Below, piece by piece: positions 11,140 to 22,301 of a stretch of DNA of 64,000 nucleotides. Position numbers and translations under genes: made by a program. Below the pieces are notes generated by a model. It saw nothing but the letters and a program-made list of their open reading frames with translations, was not told the origin of the DNA and did not search any database. How positions within the stretch are numbered: the first letter of the stretch is position 1; every line of letters starts with the position of its first letter. Source of the DNA: Glycine soja (lineage: Eukaryota; Streptophyta; Magnoliopsida; Fabales; Fabaceae); NCBI RefSeq assembly GCF_004193775.1, contig NC_041003.1:28955735-29019734 (forward strand), given 5' to 3'.

Positions 11140-12105
11140 TACCATGACCCAAGAGCTGGTAGCCCGCGGAGATACCCAAGTGGTTGTCCGCACTTTCAAA
11201 ACTTTCTGTGCTATCTGTAAGACGAAAAACCTGATAGCACGCAGAGACTAACATCGTCTTCTGCGCCCTTCGTCAATCGCGGCCGACAAGCCCGTTGACA
11301 CACGGAGATTTACGTCATCTTCCGCGCTCACAAGATCTGTCATACTGAATTTTGAGTCACGCTGACGGGCGAAAATACCCGAGTGGTTATCCGTATAAAC
11401 ATTCTTTTTTGCTGTCTGTAAGACGAAAAGCCTGACAGCACGCAGAGACTAACGTCATCTTCTGCGCCCTTCGTCAATCGCGGCCGACAAGCCCGTTGAC
11501 ACGCGGAGATTTACGTCATCTTTCGCGCTCACAAGATCTGTCATACTGACTTTTGAGTCACGTTGACGGGCGGAAATACCCGAGTGGTTATCCGTATAAA
11601 CATTCTTTTTGCTATCTGTAAGACGAAAAGCCTGATAGCATGCAGAGACTAACGTCGTCTTCTGTGCCCTTCGTCAATCGCGGCCGACAAGCCCGTTGAC
11701 ACGCGGAGATTTACGTCATCTTCCGCGCTCACAAGATCTGTCATACTGACTTTTGAGTCACACTGACGGGCGGAAATACCCGAGTGGTTATCCGTATAAA
11801 CATTCTTTTTGCTATCTGTAAGACGAAAAGCCTGATAGCACGCAGAGACTAACGTCGTCTTCTGCGCCCTTGGTCAATCGCGGCCGACAAGCCCGTTGAC
11901 ACGCGGAGATTTACGTCACCTTCCGCGCTCACAAGATCTGTCATACTGACTTTTAAGTCACGCTGACAGGCGGAAATACCCGAGTGGTTATCCGTATAAA
12001 CTTTCCTTTTGCTATCTGTAAGACGACAAGCCTGATAGCATGCAGAGACTGACATCGTCTTCTGCACCCTTTGTTCCCCCGGGGACAACAAGTCATTTGG
12101 ATGCG
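11140..12105 (+). repeat. 200-bp tandem repeat with several inverted repeats per unit
   Basis: CT(A/G)TCTGTAAGACGA recurs at 11212, 11412, 11612, 11812 and 12012, so the period is 200 bp. There are four full copies with partial copies on both sides. Each unit holds GCTATC...GATAGC, CGCAGA...TCTGCG and CGCGGA...TCCGCG inverted repeats, plus a longer-range GCCCGT...ACGGGC pair. Several stems are kept by paired changes between copies. The array lies just ahead of the polypurine tract. Confidence 0.95.
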
Positions 12106-12197
12106 GAGATTTTATGGTCACCCGCGACTCTCGTCAACCGAGAGGAACGAAATTAGTGTCTTATCTTTACTTCCCTTTTATCTCCAATAAAAGACAA

Positions 12198-12212
12198 GTA
12201 AAGAGGGGCAAC
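12198..12212 (+). other. polypurine tract of element 1
   Basis: The purine run AGTAAAGAGGGGCAAC sits immediately before the LTR start TGTCATACCC. The reverse complement of the same run follows the element 2 LTR at 16779. It would prime plus-strand DNA synthesis. Confidence 0.8.
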
Positions 12213-12299
12213 TGTCATACCCTAATTTCGTCCTGGGACCTTTGCTTGGTGGCATGCAACTTGTGTTTGGTCATTTTGAGGTGCTTGGCACCCATCATT

Positions 12300-12545
12300 A
12301 GGCAATTTGTGAAATTCCGTGACGCGCCGGAAATCAAAAGAAAATATTGATGCACAATCCGTAAGGTTCCGTGACACACAGGAAATCAAAAGAAAGCATC
12401 GTTGCACAAATAGTGAGGTTCTGAAACATTCCGTAAGTCAAAAAGGGGATGATTATGTAATCCGCAAGGCTCCGTAACATTACGGAAAGAAAAGAAGTAT
12501 CGTTACGAAATTCGTAAGTTTCCGTAACTTTACGAAAAAAAGAAT
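12300..12545 (+). repeat. U3 repeats of about 66 bp with TTCCGTnAC...GGAA palindromes
   Basis: Four to five diverged units carry TTCCGTGAC/GTTCCGTAAC followed by a CGGAAA half, ending at CCGTAACATTACGG. The same block is present in all other Ogre/Tat LTRs of the window (for example 32850-33065 and, in reverse, 16440-16690). Position upstream of the TATA box suggests an enhancer, but that is inferred. Confidence 0.8.
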
Positions 12546-12688
12546 CACCAAAAAAAGGGCAGGGGGTGTATTTAGTAAAAATTGGGGTGCAAATAGCAAC
12601 CAGGCCCACTTGGACCCTCTATTGCTTCTGGAGGAAGCAACCTTGCTCGCCTGGGCGAGCTGGGTGGCAAGCTTCTCCCCCAATTTTC

Positions 12689-12696
12689 TATAAATA
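12689..12696 (+). promoter_or_regulatory. TATA box of the element 1 LTR
   Basis: TATAAATA lies about 40 bp downstream of the CTCGCCTGGGCGAG palindrome. The equivalent TATAAATA recurs at 33242-33249 in the solo LTR and at 40726-40733 (minus strand) in the element 2 5' LTR. Confidence 0.7.
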
Positions 12697-13845
12697 AGGG
12701 GAGAAGTGAAGTAGAAAAGGGTTCAGCCCCTTAGGCACTTCTCTCTTTCTCGAAATAACTGAGGAAAATTAGTTCCGTGAAGAAAATCCAAGCCGAGGCG
12801 CTTCCGTAACGTTTCCGTGAGTGATTTCGCAAAGGTTTTCGACCGTTCTTCAACGTTCTTCATTCGTTCTTCATCGTTCTTCAGTCTTCAACGGGTAAGT
12901 ACCTCAAACCAAGCTTTTTAATTCATTCTATGTACCCGTGGTGGTCCACATTTGGTTTCATGTATTTTTATTCTCATTTTCATTTACTTTTTATACCCCC
13001 TTTTGACGTGCTTAAGCCATTTATTTAAGTCATTTCTCGCTTAATCTAAAAATAAAATAAATTTCCACCGATCGTTTGAATTGTAATATCCGTTAGTTTC
13101 GATTAAAATGAATTCCGACCGTTCGGCCGTGCCGTAACCATTTTGGAAATAAAAAAAAGAGGTAAAATAATAATATAATAATCAAAAAATATCTTTTAGT
13201 AAAATAAAGCGGAAAATCAATCGGACGTTTTCTCTTTGGGATTTCTCATTCTTAATTGAATTGACTAATAACTAAAGTGAAACTAAGGCTAAAATCAACT
13301 CGCCTAGTCAAGCTCGTCCACAAAAAATAGGATTTTGAAAGTTTATCATTTCAGTTTCTTACCAAGTAAAATGGATCATTTTTAAGGTCCAATGCCTTAA
13401 AATGATCACCTTCCAAGTAAAAAGAATCACTTGATTCACACATAAAAAAGAATTACGTAGGTCTGATTTTCTCATCCCAATTGAGGAATACGTAGGAGCA
13501 AAGGGAAATACCCTTGTCGACCACAAAAAGAGAAAAAATATAAAAAGGATATAAAAGATATAAGGACATAAAAGGGGACGTAAAAATCAAAGTCATGTTT
13601 GCACATTCAATTAAAGGCTGTCGTCCCTTGTGACGGGCGTGTGGGGTGTTAATACCTTCCCCGCGCGTAATACAACTCCCGAGCCTTTCACTTAAAAGTT
13701 CGTAGATCGCGTCTTTTCCGGTTTTTCCGACGTTTTCCTCAAATAAACGTTGGTGGCGACTCCGCGCATATTCCTTTCATGGAACACGCATCCCGCGAGT
13801 CTCGCGTCGCCCTCCCGCCGAAGGGTAGGTTGCGACAGTTAGGAA

Positions 13846-14229
13846 TGTGATAACTCACTCTCCGTGTTCTATTTGTATTTGGATCCTGTGATGATCTTGA
13901 ACTTTGTGTTTGTGGGAGCAAATGGTTTGGTGGATGGCTATGGAAAACCTCATGCTAGAGGATATTGGAGCCTAATGTTCTAATAGGATATGACAATAGG
14001 GCATAGGTTTCTATATTAATTGCATGAAGTCTTGGATGACCTTGTTTTGAGTTGAGATGATTTTATTGTTTATTTGAACAAATTCTATTATGATGTTAGA
14101 AAAGTGAATGTGAGCCTTTCACCCTTTTGAAATGTTTTTATTTAAATGTGTTTTAAAACTTTTAATTAATTTCGCATTTCTATTCCTTTTATTATTAGTA
14201 CATATATGTGCGGGGAAGAGGATGTCACA
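13846..14229. repeat. possible old Ty3/gypsy-type LTR fragment
   Basis: The 384-bp segment starts TGTGATAACTC and ends GATGTCACA, giving TGTGA/TCACA inverted ends like an LTR. Ahead of it is only GTTAGGAA next to element 1, and no matching flanking duplication is visible. It may be the remaining LTR of an element that element 1 landed in. Classification is from its appearance only. Confidence 0.35.
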
Positions 14230-15071
14230 AACTATGATATAAATCCATAAATTGGCACAAAATAATTATAATGCCCAAACACCTACCTTAACATTAGATA
14301 CATTAGGTGCATCTGAACTTTGCCCAAGGTAGAACTTATAAAATCTCATTCTCAAATGCAGCTCTACCTTCCTCACTTATTTCTTGAATGGCTTTTTTTC
14401 GAGCTTCCCTTGTCTAAGGGAGACAAAGTAAGTAAAAATGCATAAAGTAACAACACAATTTAGGCAGAACCAAAAGTAAAAGTACCTCTCTATTAGCTTT
14501 CTTTGCTTCATGTAATTTTTCTTTGACAAATTCTTGAAACAATAAAATGATCACCTTAATTGCTACTTGAAAGAGTTGGTATACTTGAATCGATTATTGA
14601 TTTCCAATTACTCAATACCTTAAAGGTGTCTTTTTTATTTTCCGATAACTTCTCCTCCTCTATGAGCTTATCAGTGTACTCCTGTGGAACATAGAATAAT
14701 TTTATAAATGAGAACTTTGTCAACTATTATATATTATATTCTTTTTAGATATTCTTTACTTTATCATCTCTATTAGGAGGTTCAGTGTGAAGAAACAATA
14801 TAACACGGATAAAGTATTGGCACCCCCCACCCCCCTCCCCCCTCTTTGTGTTCTTACAATCCCCATCACTCAATGGAGATATGTCTAGATTCTTAAGAAT
14901 TCAATAACATGTCTGCTTACTGAAAGCAGACAATGGTAAATGGACAATGACAAACCAAAGAAACAATAAAGTTCTTGAAAAAGAATGCCAAGCTTGATAG
15001 TAATTTTTAGTGTATCATTTTAACTTATAAGTACTATACTAATTAAATTTTAAAATAAAACTAAATAAAAT
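14230..15071 (-). pseudogene. exon-like debris of an unrecognised gene, minus strand
   Basis: On the minus strand a 3' splice-like TTCTATGTTCCACAG (about 14680) is followed by a frame reading EYTDKLIEEEKLSENKK until a stop. Further on, another piece reads AIQEISEEGRAAFENE (about 14340-14400). Lysine and glutamate richness suggests coiled-coil exons. I do not recognise the gene. Element 2 is inserted at the right edge (duplication AAAAT, 15067-15071), so the segment at 41190 was once its direct continuation. Confidence 0.35.
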
Positions 15072-16778
15072 TGTCGCAACCTACCCTTTGGCGGGAGGGC
15101 GACGTGTGACTCGCGGGAGCATCTTCCAAGGAAGGAAAACGCGCGGAGTCGCCACCAACGTTTATTTGAGGAAAACGTCAGAAAAATCGGAAAAGACGTG
15201 GTCTACGAACTTTAAGTGAAAGGTTCGGGAGTTGTATTTACGCACGGGGAAGGTATTAGCACCCCACACGTATGTCACAAGAGACGGCAGCCTTTAATCA
15301 AATGTGCAAATATGACTTCAATTTATGTTATCTTCCCCTTTTTTATGTCATTTTGTGTTTTTATGCTTTTTGTGCTTTTTGTATTTTTTATCTTTTTGTG
15401 GTCGACGAGGGTGTTTCCCTTGCTCCTACGTATTCCTCAATTGTGATAAAGAAATCAGACCTACGTAGTTCTTTGAGAACCAAACGTCGGTTAAATTGTT
15501 TTTATCTTTTTTTGCAAAATATGTTTTTATTGAATGAAAGGTCATTTAAGGCGTTGGACCATTAAATAATCTTTCAATTCTTTTGAAAGGAGAGAAAACA
15601 TTAAGGTATTGGACCATTAATGATCTCTTGTTATTTTTGAAAGAGGTAATAAAACTACGTGTTGATTTTAGGCTTTTTAGAAATCTATGTTCAAACAATA
15701 AAGGCGGAAAAAACCATTTTAAGGCGTTGGACCTTAAAAATGGCTTTTTAGGTGATGACAAAAGTTTGATTTATGAATTGATTTTAGCCTTAGTTTCACT
15801 TTGGTTATTAGTCAACTCGATTAAGAAAGAAAAATCCCAAAGAAAAACGTCTGATTGATTTTTTTGATTATTTTACTAAAAGAAATTTTTTTATTATTAT
15901 ATTATTATTTTGCCTCTTTTTTGGTTTTAAATGTGGTTACGGCATGACCGAACGGTCGGATTTCATTTTAACAGAAATTAAAAGATGTTACAATACGAAT
16001 GATCGGTGGAAATTTATTTTATTTTTTATTAGGCGAGAAAATTACTTAAATAAATGACTAAGGGTACATAGAATGAATTGAAAAGTTCGATTTCGGAAAC
16101 TTACCGGTTGAAGACCGAAGAACGACGAAGAACGGTGGAAAATCTTCGTGAAATCACCCACGGAAACGCCTCGGAAGCGCCTCGGCTTGGATTTTCTTCA
16201 CGGAGAATAGTTTTCTCACTAATTTTAAGTGATTCTCAGATACCTGGAGGGTTGAACATTTTTGTTCTTCCCTCCTTCCCTTATTTATAGGGAAAAGAGG
16301 GAGAAGCTTGCCACCCAACTTGCCCAGGCGAGCTAGGTTGCTTCCTCTAGAAGGCACCGCGGAACTTCCTGGAAGGCCCAAGTGGGTCTGGTTGCTATTT
16401 GCACCCCCTTATTTACTAAATACACCCCTACCTTTTTTTTGCTGATTTTTTTTCCGTAACGTTACGGAACTTTACAAATTTCACAACGATACTCGTTTTC
16501 TTTCCGTAATGTTATGGAACCTTACGAATTACGTAATCATCCCTTTTTTTGGCTTCCGGAATGTTACGAAACTTCACGAATTGTGCATTAACACTTTCTT
16601 TTGACTTCCGGCATGTCACGGAACTTTACAGATTGTGCAACAATGCTTTCTTTTGACTTCCGGCATGTCACGGAACTTCACGGATTTCCTAATGATGGGT
16701 GCCAAGTATCTCGAAGTGGTGAAACGAGGGTCGCATCCCAACAAACAGATGGTCCCCGAACAAAATTAGGGTATGACA
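15072..16778 (-). mobile_element. 3' LTR of element 2
   Basis: Read on plus it begins TGTCGCAACC and ends GGGTATGACA, followed by the reverse complement of the polypurine tract and of the AAAGGGAAGTAAAG region. Compared with its partner at 39419 it lacks about 60 bp near 16060, where the block containing CACGTCAAAAGGGGGT is missing. Confidence 0.93.
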
Positions 16779-16932
16779 GTTGCCCCTATTTACTTGTCTT
16801 TTATTGGAGATAAAAGGGAAGTAAAGATAAGACACTAATTTCGTTCGAGCGAAACACCATTCGGCCGGTGAATCTCCCCGCCAGCGGAACCTGCAAAAAT
16901 TTTGAAAGTGATAAGTACCGACACATCATCCT
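16779..16932 (-). other. 3'-most internal segment of element 2, with polypurine tract
   Basis: It starts with GTTGCCCCTATTTACTTG, the reverse complement of the purine-rich tract seen before the element 1 LTR. No gene is present. It ends at the ATCCT duplication made by the Sirevirus solo LTR (16928-16932). Confidence 0.8.
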
Positions 16933-17661
16933 TGTGGAAGCAAAGCTTCATGATGAATCAACAATGATTCAAAGGTGTTTTGATGATAACAATGATGACA
17001 ACAAAAGATGATGACAAAGGTGATAAACAAAAAGCTCAAAAGATCAAAGAACAACTCAAGTGAATCAAAGAACATCTCAAGTAAATCAAGAACAAGTCAA
17101 GAGTTCAAGAATCAAGGAGAATTCAAGACTCAAGAAGAAAGCCTAGAATCAAGAATCAAGACTCAAGATCTCAAGAATCAAGATCAACATTCAAGACTCA
17201 AGATTCAAGAATGAAGAAAAGACTCAATCAAGATAAGTATTAAAAAGTTTTTTCAAAACTTTGAATAGCACATGAGTTTTTGACAAAACCTTTACCAAAG
17301 AGATTTTTACTCTCTAGTAATCGATTACCATATTGTTGTAATCGATTACCAGTAGCAAAATGAGTTTGAAAAAGTTTTCAAACTGAATTTACAACGTTCC
17401 AAATATTTTCAAAAGGTTGTAATCGATTACAATGTTTTGGTAATCAATTACCAATGCCCTTGAACGTTGAAATTCAAATTTAAATGTGAAGAGTCACATC
17501 CTTTCACTCAAAATCTTTGTGTAATCGATTACCAGTGACTGTTTCTGAAAAATCTAAAGATGTAACTCTTCAAAAAGGTTTTGACTTTTTCAAATGGGTT
17601 TTAAGTTTTTCTAAAAGTTATAACTCTTCTGAATGGCCTTCTTGACCAGACATGAAGAGTC

Positions 17662-17668
17662 TATAAAA
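17662..17668 (+). promoter_or_regulatory. TATA box of the Sirevirus solo LTR
   Basis: TATAAAA occurs in CTATAAAAGC, about 130 bp after the last GTAATCGATTAC palindrome, the same order as in the 20792 LTR. Confidence 0.6.
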
Positions 17669-18147
17669 GCAAGGCTTTGTTTTGCTTTTTCAATAAATAT
17701 TTCTAACAACAATCTTGAATACTTTTGCTTTTCCAATCAATCCTTTGCAATCCTTGAAATCTCTTTGAAGTTCTTCTTCTTCTTCTTTGTACCAAAAGCT
17801 TTCTGAAGTTTTCTGGTTTTCTAAACCTTGAAAACTTGTGTTATTCATCTTTTCATTATCTTCTCCCTTTGCCAAAAAGAATTCGCCAAGGACTAACCGC
17901 GTGAATTCTTTATGTGTCTCTCTTCTCTCTTTTCCAAAAGAACAAGGGACTAACCGCCTAAATTCTTTTATGTCTCCCTTCTCCCTTGTCAAAGAATTCA
18001 AAACGACACAGTCTGAGAATTCTTTTGATTCTTCCCATTCCCTAATATAAAAGCGTTCAAAGGTTTAACCGCCTGAGAATTCTTTTGTATCCCCATTCAC
18101 AAAGTATCAAAGGTGTAACAGCCTGAGATCTTTGTCTTAACACATTG

Positions 18148-18300
18148 GAGGGTACATCCTTTGTGGTACAAGTAGAGGGTACATTTACTTGGGTTTGACT
18201 GAGAACAAGAGAGGGTACATCTCTTGTGGATCAGTTCTAGTGGAGGGTACATGCACTAGGGTTTCAAAGAGAACAAGGGAGGGTACATCCCTTGTGGATC
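18148..18300 (+). repeat. GAGGGTACAT repeats in the solo LTR
   Basis: (G/A)GAGGGTACAT recurs at least five times at spacings of roughly 25-40 bp, often followed a few bases later by CTTGTGG or CTTGGG. It lies downstream of the TATA box, in the transcribed part of the LTR. Confidence 0.75.
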
Positions 18301-18636
18301 TTTGCTTGTAAAAGGATTTTTACAAGGTTGAAAGAAATCCCAAGGACCACAGGTCGCTTGGGGACTGGAGGTAGGCACGGGTTGTTGTCGAACCAGTATA
18401 AAAACTCTTGTGTGTTTGTTTCCTTCTTCCCTACTCTTTTACTTTTCGTTGTGCATTTAATTTCTGCTTTTACTTTCTGTTAAGTTTCTCTTCTACTCCT
18501 CATTCTCTTAACAATTTAGTGAAAGCCTTAAAAGAGTAATTTTTTAATTAGTAAAGGTTTAGTAATAATTAATTCAACCCCCCATTCTTAATTATTCTGA
18601 GGCCACTCGATCCAACAATCCTGATACTGTCAAATT

Positions 18637-19690
18637 CGTTCCTCTTGGTTGACACATGGCGCAAAATGACCATAAGTTCTCTTTGCGCGTTTATCACTCG
18701 ACTTGCGAAATCTGAATGACAAAGGGCGTAGAATGACCATAATTTGTCTCTGTGTGTTTATCACTCGACTCGCTGCTCCTGAATGACAAAGGGCGCAGAA
18801 TGACCATAATCTGTCTCTGTGCGTTTATCACTCATCGAGTCTTACAGATAGCAAAAGCGTGCGGATGACCATAGTTTGTCTCCGCATGTCATCGGGCCCG
18901 CCGCCTCTTGATGACAAAGGTAAAAAAGTGCAGGACCAAATGGTTCCCTGCATGTCATCGGGTCCGCCGCCTCTGTATGACAAAGGTGAAAAAGTGCGGG
19001 ACCAAATGGTTCCCAGTATGTCATCGAGCCCACCGCCTCTGGACGACAAAAGGTGAAAAAGTGCGGGACCAAATGGTTCCCTGCATGTCATCGGGCCCGC
19101 CGCCTCTGGATGACAAAGGTAAAAAAAGCGCAGGACCAAATGGTTCCCCGCATGTCATCGGTCCCGCTGCCTCTGGATGACAAAGGTGAAAAAAGTGCGG
19201 GACCAAATGGTTCCCCGCATGTCATCAGGCCCACCGCCTCTAGATGACAAAGGTGAAAAATGTGTGGGACCAAATGATTTCCCGCATGTCATCGGGTCCG
19301 CCGCCTCTGGATGACAAAGGTGCAGATGACCGTAATTGTCTTTACGTGCCATCGGACACGACTGTGTCTGAATGGCGAAAAGGTGAGCGGAATGACCATA
19401 ATTTGTCTCCGCATGTCATCGGGACCACCGCCTCTGGATGACAAAAGACGCAGAATGACCATAATTTGTCTCTGTGTGCCATCAGACACGACTGTGTCTG
19501 AATGGCAAAAGGTGAGCGGAATGACCATAATTTGTCTCCGCATGTCATCGGGCCCGCCGCCTCTGGATGACAAAAGACGTAGAATGACCATAATTTGTCT
19601 CTGCATGCCATCAGACACGACTGTGTCTGAATGGCGAAAAGGTGAGCGGAATGACCATAATTTGTCTTCGCATGTCACATGACCCCAGGG
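18637..19690 (-). repeat. 66-bp / 129-bp tandem hairpin repeats in the 3' region of element 2
   Basis: TGTCATC recurs at 18887, 18953, 19019, 19086, 19153, 19220 and 19285 (65-67 bp apart), then at 19414 and 19543 (129 bp apart). Each unit has one stem TGTCATC...GATGACA and a second stem such as GCGGG...CCCGC around ACCAAATGGT. In the 129-bp form the alternate unit has TGCCAT...ATGGCA with an inner CAGACAC-GACT-GTGTCTG stem. Diverged copies begin near 18650. The sequence is unrelated to the 24-bp array of element 1. Confidence 0.93.
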
Positions 19691-20786
19691 TCAGTATGAC
19701 AGAGATTGTGGGGCGGCCGACAAAAGCGAGGCTCTTGCTCCTACGTATCCTCAATGAGGAACTCATACCTACATAGTTCTGGATAACTTGTAAGACTAAA
19801 ATAGTCTCGGTGTTTTCTTTACTAAAATGCGAACATGCTTTAGTAAAGAGACAAAACTTCCAACTAATCAGAGCAACATATGCTTTTTGGATGAAAAACA
19901 ATGTGTCTACCGGGGAAGGAGAGTATGCTGATGAAATCTTCTCATATCCATAAATGAGATTTTGGATGTTAGCATTTCGTTTCTAAATGACCATTTAGAG
20001 GAAAGACTGGGCTCAACAAAAATTGAAGAAAATCACTCAAAGTGTATCAATCTCACACAGGTAAGTATTTCATCCTAATTCCGAACCATAGATATGTCAT
20101 GACTTTATTTTGCAAATCATTTCCTATCAAATCAAAGATTACATGCATGATCATGGATCAATAGGACTTTTTCTTAGGAATGGTTTGTTTTCTTGTGGGC
20201 AATGCGGCTTTGAGTGTTCTTACCTTTTCCTTTCCTGTTTTTGTTTAGTGCGGGGCGAGAAAGTCGCTAGCGCACAGGATTTTGGTTGACAATCAAAGGG
20301 AAAGGACCACTTTAAGTCGTGGTTTCCTTTCTTTTTCTTGTTTATTTGGTGACAATTCTGTATTGTTAAGATATTGTTTGGTCCAAAGACCTTTTTGTAT
20401 ATTTCTTTTGTTTTCTTCCGATGTTTGATCGGGAATTTTCTTTCCTTTTTTTGCTTTCTCCCCCTCTTTTGATTGGGAATTTTCTTTCTTTGTTTTCTTC
20501 CGAGGGCAAGGATTGACATTCTCATCCTGGATCGAGGCTTATGATAAGTTGGGATTTTGGGCTCAAGGCTTGTAGAAAGACTGGACATGATAAATGTCAG
20601 GGTGTGGGTTTGGCCAGCGGTCCAGGGATAAAAGGGATGTCCCACATTATTTCCATGATACACATGCAACAATGATGATTAGGAAATTTTATGCAAAATT
20701 GGTCATGCATGCACCTACGTGGACACTCAAGCATCAAACTTTTATGGTCATGTGATACTAGGGCTCATGATTCATTTTCTCTATTT
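19691..20786 (-). other. 3' region of element 2, no gene
   Basis: Bases 19720-20160 correspond in reverse to element 1 at about 10690-11130, including the TACGTA module (19737-19790). Bases 20330-20520 are pyrimidine-rich with repeated GATTGGGAATTTTC, the complement of the element 1 purine tract. Bases 20700-20786 match element 1 near 9950 up to the TAGTC target of the Sirevirus (20787-20791). Confidence 0.75.
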
Positions 20787-20791
20787 TAGTC

Positions 20792-21884
20792 TGTTGGACA
20801 AGTGGCCTCAAATATCTTAAAAAGGGGGGGTTGAATTAAGATATTACAACTTATTTCCCCAATTAAAATTCTATTTCACTTTCTATTCAAGTTATAAATT
20901 CCCTTAATAATGAATTTCTTAAATATTGATTCAAATAGAACAATTTGAATATGAATATAAAGCAATAATAAATAAAGGAGTTTAAGGGAAGAGAAAATGC
21001 AAACTCAGATTTATACTGGTTCGGCCACACCCTTATGCCTACGTTTAGTCCCCAAGCAACCCGCTTGAGAGTTCCACTATCTAGTAAATTCCTTTTACAA
21101 GTTCTAAACACACAAGGACAACCCTTCCTTTGTGTTTAGAATTCTTTCACAACAAAAGACCCTCGGTCTCTTAATCCCTTTTCAGAATGAAGAAGAAGAG
21201 AAGAAGAAATCTCTCTTGAAAGAGATAGATTTGAACAATTTGAGCACTCAAATAATTCCATATTGAATCACAAGTAATTTGGCCAAGGAATTTGTAAGAG
21301 GATAAAACGATTTTGCTTTATAAGAGGATAAGACCTTTTTGTTCTGAAAAAATCTTAGCAAATTCGTGTCTCAAGTCACATATATATAGGCCTTTGATAG
21401 CCATTCAAGAACCACATAAAAAGATGTCACTGTTGAGAATATTTTCTGAAAAACTTCTCTGGTAATCGATTACAGTATGTGTGTAATCGATTACAAGCTT
21501 TAAAATTTGAATTAAAAACGTTCAATAACTGCTGGTAATCGATTACCATATATGTGTAATCGATTACACAGTACAAATTTTGAATTCAAATTTAATAGCT
21601 GTTGTAAATCGTTTTTGGCCACTGGTAATCGATTACATCCTCTGGTAATCGATTACCAGAGAGTAAATCTATTGAAAAAACCTTTTTAACTTAGATTTCT
21701 TGGCCAAACCTTTTGCGACTTCAATTGGAATTCCCTTCCTATTTAATATACCCTTCCTAAGACTCTAGAGACTGTCTTGATCATTTATCTTGAATATCTT
21801 TGTCTTGAATAAATCCTTGAGAAGCATGTGATTCATGTAATCCTTTGGCATCATCAAAGCATTCAGCTTGATCCTTTGTCAACA
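20792..21884 (-). mobile_element. 3' LTR of the Sirevirus
   Basis: On plus it starts TGTTGGACAAGTGGCC and ends TTTGTCAACA. It has six intact 12-bp palindromes GTAATCGATTAC at 21462, 21483, 21535, 21556, 21625 and 21645, then (minus strand) a TATATATA box at 21381-21388. Confidence 0.95.
21381..21388 (-). promoter_or_regulatory. TATA box of the Sirevirus 3' LTR
   Basis: TATATATA lies about 75 bp downstream, in the minus direction, of the palindrome cluster at 21462-21656. The matching box in the 5' LTR, which would drive the element, is at 30299-30306. Confidence 0.65.
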
Positions 21885-22301
21885 ATCTCCCCCTTTTTGA
21901 TGATGACAATACCTGAAATCAAGACAAGTTATATACAAGATGATAGCACGTTCACACAACCCTTACTCCCCCTATCTTTTGGCATGTATGCCTAACTTTT
22001 GTTATTGATAAATTTCTAATAAATTTCTAATTGATTTCTAACCCATATGTGCTCTCCCAAGTTCTCTCCCCCTTTGGCAACATCAAAAAGAACTAGAGCA
22101 AAACAATCAATATCCAAACATTAACACAATAAATATCCAAACAAAGCCAACCATTAAATCAAAATAAATCCATACAGCGTCATAATTAACCAAAACAAAA
22201 GCGAGAATTATAATAATAGTGCAAGACTACGATAACTAGAACAAAAAGCCAAATATATGGCGATAAAACAAAGTACTAATAATACTTAACCACTAATAAA
22301 A

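Larger units (their letters stand above)
1..13837 (+). mobile_element. Ogre/Tat-lineage Ty3/gypsy retrotransposon (element 1), 5' end outside the window
   Basis: From the window start the plus strand reads gag, protease, RT, RNase H, a second (archaeal-type) RNase H and integrase, then a 5.7 kb 3' region, a polypurine tract and a 1.6 kb LTR that starts TGTCATACCC and ends TTGCGACA. The second RNase H, the G-patch after protease, the intron-like break between protease and RT, and the long repeat-filled 3' region are traits known for the Ogre/Tat lineage. The 5' LTR and primer-binding site lie upstream of the window. If the insertion made a 5-bp duplication, the 3' copy is GTTAG at 13838-13842. 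All three coding blocks are broken, so this copy cannot make its own proteins. Confidence 0.9.
12213..13837 (+). mobile_element. 3' LTR of Ogre/Tat element 1
   Basis: The 1625-bp LTR starts TGTCATACCC and ends GGTTGCGACA. It shares its sequence with 32744-34388 and, in reverse, with 15072-16778, 24562-26424 and 39419-41184. U3 holds about 66-bp repeats with TTCCGTAAC-type palindromes, an interrupted palindrome CTCGCCTGGGCGAG at about 12649, and the TATA box TATAAATA. Further in is a TACGTA-containing module (about 13453-13500) shared with the internal 3' region. Confidence 0.95.
16933..18617 (+). mobile_element. Sirevirus-type solo LTR
   Basis: The 1685-bp LTR starts TGTGGAAGC and ends GGCCACTCGATCCAACA. 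It has a perfect ATCCT duplication at 16928-16932 and 18618-18622 and no internal region, so it is a solo LTR left by recombination. It carries four intact GTAATCGATTAC palindromes and a variant (17317-17530), a TATA box at 17662-17668, and a run of GAGGGTACAT repeats (18148-18300). The end resembles the LTR end of the Sirevirus at 20792, but the body is clearly different, so it is another subfamily. Confidence 0.9.

Noticed and set aside
18828..19682. Overlapping open frames on both strands
   Set aside because: By-products of the hairpin repeat with periods near a multiple of 3.
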